Shown here piece by piece: positions 5,085 through 7,805 of a stretch of 7,805 nucleotides of DNA. Under the pieces are notes generated by a model, which had not been told where the DNA came from, made no database searches, and worked only from the letters and a program-made list of their open reading frames with translations. Numbering within the stretch: the first letter of the stretch is position 1; each line of letters starts with the position of its first letter. Source of the stretch: an uncultured Eubacteriales bacterium (GTDB taxonomy: Bacteria; Bacillota; Clostridia; Christensenellales; Aristaeellaceae); assembly GCA_902782795.1 (NCBI GenBank), contig CACZOT010000021.1, positions 1-7,805 of the forward strand, read 5' to 3'. Made by a program: the position numbers and the translations under genes.

Positions 5085-5993
5085 TCAGCCCTCCGGGGCG
5101 GGCGTGGTCTCCTGGCCGGGTTCCTCGGTGGGAACGGGCGTGGGGGCCGGGGTGACGACGGGCTCGGGCGTCGGCGCGGGGAAGCAGACCGCGCAGCGCG
5201 CATTGGAGGGGTTGGAGAGAGCCGCCAGGCGGGAGATCGGCGCTGCGTTCTCGGCCATGGGGCAGTCGGCGCGGTCATGGACGACGGCGGTGCCGTCCGC
5301 CGCGCGGACGATATAGGCGTTCGGGTCCGGCGTCGGAGTGGGCGTCGGCTCCGGGGTGGGCGTGGGTTCCGGCGTGGGCGTGGGCTCCGGCGTCGGGGTA
5401 GGCGTCGGCGCGGGGGTGGGCGTCGGTTCCGGCGTGGGGACCAGTTCCAGAGCGTACATGGCCTCAAGCGCGGCTTTCTGGGCGCTCTCGGCGAGAGGCT
5501 CGGCCTGACCGCCCAGGCTGGTGAAGCGGGAGCGCACCTTCGGGATGGCTTCCTCGGCCCATTCCCGCACGGGGATGAGCGCCTTCTGGCCCGCCTCGGG
5601 CAGCTGCTGGACGATCTGCTTTCCGGTATAAACGTCGGCCTGGACGCGCTCCTCAAGCACGCCGAGGCCCTGCACGCAGCGCTCCTGCAGGCGGGTGACG
5701 CCGGGCACGCCGGTGTCCACCGTCAGGGCAAAGGCCGCCAGGGAGAAAAAGAGGATGCCCGTGACCAGGGTGAGCAGCAGCTTGACGCCGCCCGGGCCGC
5801 GCCTGGTCCACAGCACGATCAGCCCCACAGGGAAGCAGATCACGCACAGGAGAGACGAGAAGACCAGCGCCGCGACGCTCGTCTTCCGGCGCTTTTTCTC
5901 CTTCGGGCGATAGCCGCTGCGCCTTTCGGAGCGCTCGATATAATCGCGATCGGAGCTCTTGCGGCTCCTGCTCTCTTCGTTCTCGTGCGCCAT
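5085..5993 (-). CDS. two-helix membrane protein with Thr-Pro-Glu linker and putative zinc-binding tail
   Basis: The function is unknown. The 302-residue product has five parts. Residues 1-38 are a highly charged basic tail. Two hydrophobic helices follow (about 39-62 and 70-92), separated by a short basic loop (TRRGPGG); the segment CFPVGLIVLWTRRG resembles a membrane motif common in clostridial proteins. Residues 93-184 are a mostly helical region. Residues 186-224 are a Thr/Pro/Glu repeat linker. A compact module (225-272) then carries H239, C244, C267 and C270 (HX4C...CX2C), resembling the small Ada-like/zinc-ribbon module found at the ends of many secreted bacterial proteins. A second Pro/Thr/Glu-rich tail ends the protein. 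There is no signal peptidase site. Two helices would put both termini on one side, whereas the linker looks extracytoplasmic, so topology is unsettled. The start is supported by GAAGGAGG eight bases upstream and its own promoter. It is transcribed alone. Confidence 0.85.
   Translation of the reverse strand: MAHENEESRSRKSSDRDYIERSERRSGYRPKEKKRRKTSVAALVFSSLLCVICFPVGLIVLWTRRGPGGVKLLLTLVTGILFFSLAAFALTVDTGVPGVTRLQERCVQGLGVLEERVQADVYTGKQIVQQLPEAGQKALIPVREWAEEAIPKVRSRFTSLGGQAEPLAESAQKAALEAMYALELVPTPEPTPTPAPTPTPTPEPTPTPEPTPTPEPTPTPTPDPNAYIVRAADGTAVVHDRADCPMAENAAPISRLAALSNPSNARCAVCFPAPTPEPVVTPAPTPVPTEEPGQETTPAPEG
5322..5438 (-). repeat. in-frame tandem repeat encoding a (PTPEPT)-type linker
   Basis: About six copies of an 18-nt unit encode residues 186-224, mostly as Thr-Pro-Thr-Pro-Glu-Pro with occasional Ala or Asp in the Glu position. 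Third-codon positions vary between copies, so the array is not freshly duplicated, although such repeats commonly change length between strains. Confidence 0.9.
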
Positions 5994-6026
5994 GGCGCCG
6001 TCCTCCTTCGATATGTCCTCTTATAT

Positions 6027-6055
6027 ATTGTAGCAGATTGCCCCGCCGTCTTCAA
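6027..6055 (-). promoter_or_regulatory. promoter of the membrane-protein gene
   Basis: On the minus strand, a -35 TTGAAG (6050-6055) and a -10 TACAAT (6027-6032) have a 17-bp spacer, and TGC just before the -10 gives an extended -10. A leader of about 27 nt includes AAGGAGGA (6001-6008) ahead of the ATG at 5993. Confidence 0.85.
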
Positions 6056-6075
6056 GGGGGAAAATGCCGCCCGGC

Positions 6076-6105
6076 TTGACAGGCGCGCGCGCCGCGGGGT
6101 AAGAT
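6076..6105 (+). promoter_or_regulatory. promoter of the kinase-nucleotidyltransferase operon
   Basis: A consensus -35 TTGACA (6076-6081) and a -10 TAAGAT (6100-6105) are separated by 18 bp. The spacer contains a perfect 12-bp palindrome GGCGCGCGCGCC (6082-6093). The -35 boxes of this and the divergent membrane-protein promoter are only 20 bp apart. Confidence 0.75.
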
Positions 6106-6144
6106 AGAGGAACGATCACCATCGATGGGAGAGAAGCACACATC

Positions 6145-7317
6145 ATGCGCTGTGAAGAGAAATTCCGCGAGGTCTACGGGCGCGACGCCGAGGGCGTCTC
6201 CTTCTGCCCGTACCGCATCTGCCCGCTGGGCGCGCATTCCGACCATAATTTCGGCAAGGTCACGGGCTTTGCCATCGACAAGGGCGTGCACATCGCCTAC
6301 CGGCCCAAGCACAACGGCGTGGTGGAGATGCTCTCGCTCAACTTCCCCAAGAGAGCCCAGTGGCACGTAGGCTCCACGCCCGAGGAGAAGCAGAGCGACT
6401 GGGCGGATTATCTGCGAGGCGCCACCATCGCCCTTACGCGGCAGCACAAGCTGACCGTGGGCCTGTGCGGCGTCATCGAGGGCACTATGCCCATCGGCGG
6501 GCTCTCGTCCTCCGCGGCGGTCATCATCAGCTTTCTGCGGGCCCTGTGCCTGGTCAACGGCATCCGCCTCAGCCCGCGGGAGATGATCCTCACCGCCCTC
6601 TCCGCCGAGAACGATTATGTGGGCGTGTCCGTCGGCAAGCTGGACCAGAGCTGCGAGGTCTACTGCCGCAAGGGCAAGCTCCTCTACCTGGATACCCTGG
6701 ACGATTCCTTCGAGCTCATCGAGGCGCCCTCCTCCATGAAACCCTTCGCCGTGGCGGTGTTCTTCTCCGGCATCGAGCGCAGCCTCGCGGGGAGCAAGTT
6801 CAACATGCGCGTGGACGAGGCCAAGGCCGCCGCCTACGCTCTCATGGCCTTCTCCGGCATGGAGTACGGCAAGTTCCGCGAGGCGTATCTGCGCCATGTC
6901 CCGCGCGCGGTGTACGAGGAATACAAAGACCGCCTGCCCGAGACCTGGCGCCGCCGCGCGGAGCACTGGTACACGGAGTTCGCCCGCGTGGAGGCGGGCG
7001 CGGAGGCCTGGCGGCGGGGCGATATCGAGGAATACGGCCGCCTCTCCTTCGAGAGCGGCTGGAGCAGCATCCACAACTGGGAGACCGGCAGCCCCGAGCT
7101 CAAGACCCTCTACGAGATCATGACCGAGACCGACGGCATCTGGGGCGGGCGCTTTTCCGGCGCGGGCTTCAAGGGCTGCTGCATGGCTCTGATCGATCCG
7201 GACAAGGCCGAGGAGATTCAGGCGAAGGTCGGCGCGGCGTACCTGCGGGCGTTCCCGCAGCTGGAGGCCAAGTATTCCGCCCACATCTGCCAGACCGCAG
7301 ACGGGGTGGACCTGTAA
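6145..7317 (+). CDS. GHMP sugar-1-kinase, galactokinase/galacturonokinase-like
   Basis: This 390-residue kinase of the galactokinase branch of the GHMP superfamily should phosphorylate the anomeric hydroxyl of a free sugar with ATP in the cytoplasm. The substrate signature CPYRICPLGAHSDHN (21-35) replaces the galactokinase GRVNLIGEHTDYN: the Glu that contacts the galactose C6-OH is Ala (A30), while the Asp equivalent (D33) is kept. From memory, plant galacturonokinase has nearly the same string (PYRICPLGAHIDH), so a uronic acid such as galacturonate is a reasonable guess. The ATP loop is PIGGLSSSAA (116-125), the likely catalytic base is D167 in KLDQS, and motif 3 is FSGAGFKGCC (337-346). Length and motif order fit the family. 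GGGAGAG precedes the ATG by 11 bases, and the gene has its own promoter. A nucleotidyltransferase starts 13 nt after its stop, which implies the sugar phosphate is activated next. The kinase class is firm; the substrate is inference. Confidence 0.88.
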   Translation: MRCEEKFREVYGRDAEGVSFCPYRICPLGAHSDHNFGKVTGFAIDKGVHIAYRPKHNGVVEMLSLNFPKRAQWHVGSTPEEKQSDWADYLRGATIALTRQHKLTVGLCGVIEGTMPIGGLSSSAAVIISFLRALCLVNGIRLSPREMILTALSAENDYVGVSVGKLDQSCEVYCRKGKLLYLDTLDDSFELIEAPSSMKPFAVAVFFSGIERSLAGSKFNMRVDEAKAAAYALMAFSGMEYGKFREAYLRHVPRAVYEEYKDRLPETWRRRAEHWYTEFARVEAGAEAWRRGDIEEYGRLSFESGWSSIHNWETGSPELKTLYEIMTETDGIWGGRFSGAGFKGCCMALIDPDKAEEIQAKVGAAYLRAFPQLEAKYSAHICQTADGVDL

Positions 7318-7323
7318 GGGAGG
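7318..7323 (+). promoter_or_regulatory. ribosome binding site for the GTG-started nucleotidyltransferase
   Basis: GGGAGG begins directly after the kinase stop codon and lies seven bases before GTG at 7331. It supports that GTG as the start, placing the conserved LAAG motif at residues 6-9. Confidence 0.8.
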
Positions 7324-7330
7324 AAAGCGT

Positions 7331-7805
7331 GTGAAATGCATCGTTCTGGCCGCGGGCTACGCGACGCGGCTCTATCCCCTGACGGAGAACTTCCCCAAGC
7401 CCCTGCTGGAGGTGGGCGGGAAGACCATCCTGGATTGGCTCCTGGACGACATCGCCTCCTCCGGGGCCGTGGACGGCTACGCCGTGGTCAGCAACCACAA
7501 GTACGCAGCGCATTTCCGGGAGTGGGCGAAGAAAAAGGACCTGCCCATCGTCGTGATCGACGACGGCACCTCCTCCAACGAAACGCGCCTGGGCGCGGTG
7601 AAGGATATCCAGTTCGCCATCGACCGCACCGGCTGGGACGACGATCTGCTCGTCATCGCGGGCGACAACGTGCTGGATTTTCCGCTGAAGCTGTTTGCCG
7701 CCTGGGCGGCGGCGGGGGAAACCTCATGCGTGATGTGCCATGAGGAGAACCGGCTCGAGGCGCTGCGGAAGACCGCGGTGATCACAGCGGACGCGGACGG
7801 GCGGA
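7331..7805 (+). CDS. sugar-1-phosphate nucleotidyltransferase, N-terminal part (cut by window end)
   Basis: The first 158 codons of a nucleotidyltransferase-fold enzyme that couples a sugar-1-phosphate to an NTP to make an NDP-sugar and pyrophosphate. From the GTG start it reads MKCIVLAAGYATRLYPLTEN, then FPKPLLEVGGKTILDWLL. This is the standard signature of the RfbA/GlmU/GalU superfamily, with Tyr-Ala where many members have Gly-X-Gly. The lysine of FPKPLL (K23) should bind phosphate. AGDN, near residue 117, supplies the metal-binding Asp. SNETRLGAVKDIQFA (about 86-100) lies in the nucleotide/sugar pocket region. The base and sugar specificity cannot be read from this fragment. The 13-nt gap from the kinase, with a strong ribosome site inside it, argues for one operon and consecutive reactions. 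The C-terminal part and stop codon lie beyond the window. Confidence 0.9.
   Translation, partial: MKCIVLAAGYATRLYPLTENFPKPLLEVGGKTILDWLLDDIASSGAVDGYAVVSNHKYAAHFREWAKKKDLPIVVIDDGTSSNETRLGAVKDIQFAIDRTGWDDDLLVIAGDNVLDFPLKLFAAWAAAGETSCVMCHEENRLEALRKTAVITADADGR

Noticed and set aside
5322..5438. Direct repeats resembling a small repeat array or CRISPR
   Set aside because: The 18-nt units have no spacers and stay in frame as a Thr-Pro-Glu linker in a protein gene.
6052..7341. Minus-strand open frame (429 codons) opposite the kinase
   Set aside because: The plus strand carries intact GHMP motifs in order. The antisense product has no recognisable motif, and it would overlap both divergent promoters.
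1..7805. Mobile element, integrase, toxin-antitoxin or phage genes
   Set aside because: No transposase, recombinase or target-site duplication was seen. All the genes look chromosomal and of similar base composition.

Overview
The window is GC-rich DNA (by eye well over 60% G+C). Its gene content points to a Clostridia-like member of the Bacillota, plausibly a gut Oscillospirales/Christensenellales-type organism: a compact iscR-iscS-iscU operon without hscA/hscB/fdx, an HflX with a long N-terminal extension, strong AGGAGG-type ribosome sites, and an envelope protein with a Thr-Pro-Glu linker. The taxonomic placement is inference; no rRNA or other marker is present.

Layout. (1) Positions 1-325 hold no convincing protein gene. 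Positions 1-213 look like a structured non-coding RNA, with several nested stems and a long-range closing helix. A perfect 28-bp inverted repeat (214-273) and the rho-independent terminator of the next operon (276-305) follow. (2) Positions 326-4101, minus strand, form one operon read right to left: iscR (Rrf2 regulator), iscS (cysteine desulfurase), iscU (Fe-S scaffold), hflX (ribosome-splitting GTPase). Gaps are 24 and 24 nt, followed by a 4-nt ATGA overlap. It has a good sigma-A-type promoter with a dyad just upstream that is a candidate IscR operator. (3) Positions 4218-5078 carry a single plus-strand short-chain dehydrogenase with its own promoter. It ends in a 17-bp bidirectional terminator shared with the convergent gene. 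(4) Positions 5085-5993, minus strand, encode a two-helix membrane protein with a Thr/Pro/Glu repeat linker and a His-Cys-Cys-Cys putative zinc module. (5) From 6076 rightward, a divergent promoter drives a GHMP-family sugar-1-kinase and, 13 nt later, a nucleotidyltransferase cut by the window edge.

How the genes work together. IscS takes sulfur from cysteine, IscU assembles the cluster, and IscR probably senses cluster status and adjusts the operon. HflX is translationally coupled to iscU and ties this unit to ribosome rescue, although any functional link is inference. The kinase has the galactokinase fold motifs, but the galactokinase Glu that contacts the sugar C6-OH is replaced by Ala, inside a motif resembling plant galacturonokinase. 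Together with the adjoining nucleotidyltransferase this suggests a two-step salvage route, sugar to sugar-1-phosphate to NDP-sugar, possibly for a uronic acid.

Most worth a second look: the unnamed structured RNA with its adjacent 28-bp hairpin, the kinase/nucleotidyltransferase pair, and the membrane protein with a zinc-binding tail. Nothing seen looks like a mobile element, CRISPR array, tRNA or rRNA.
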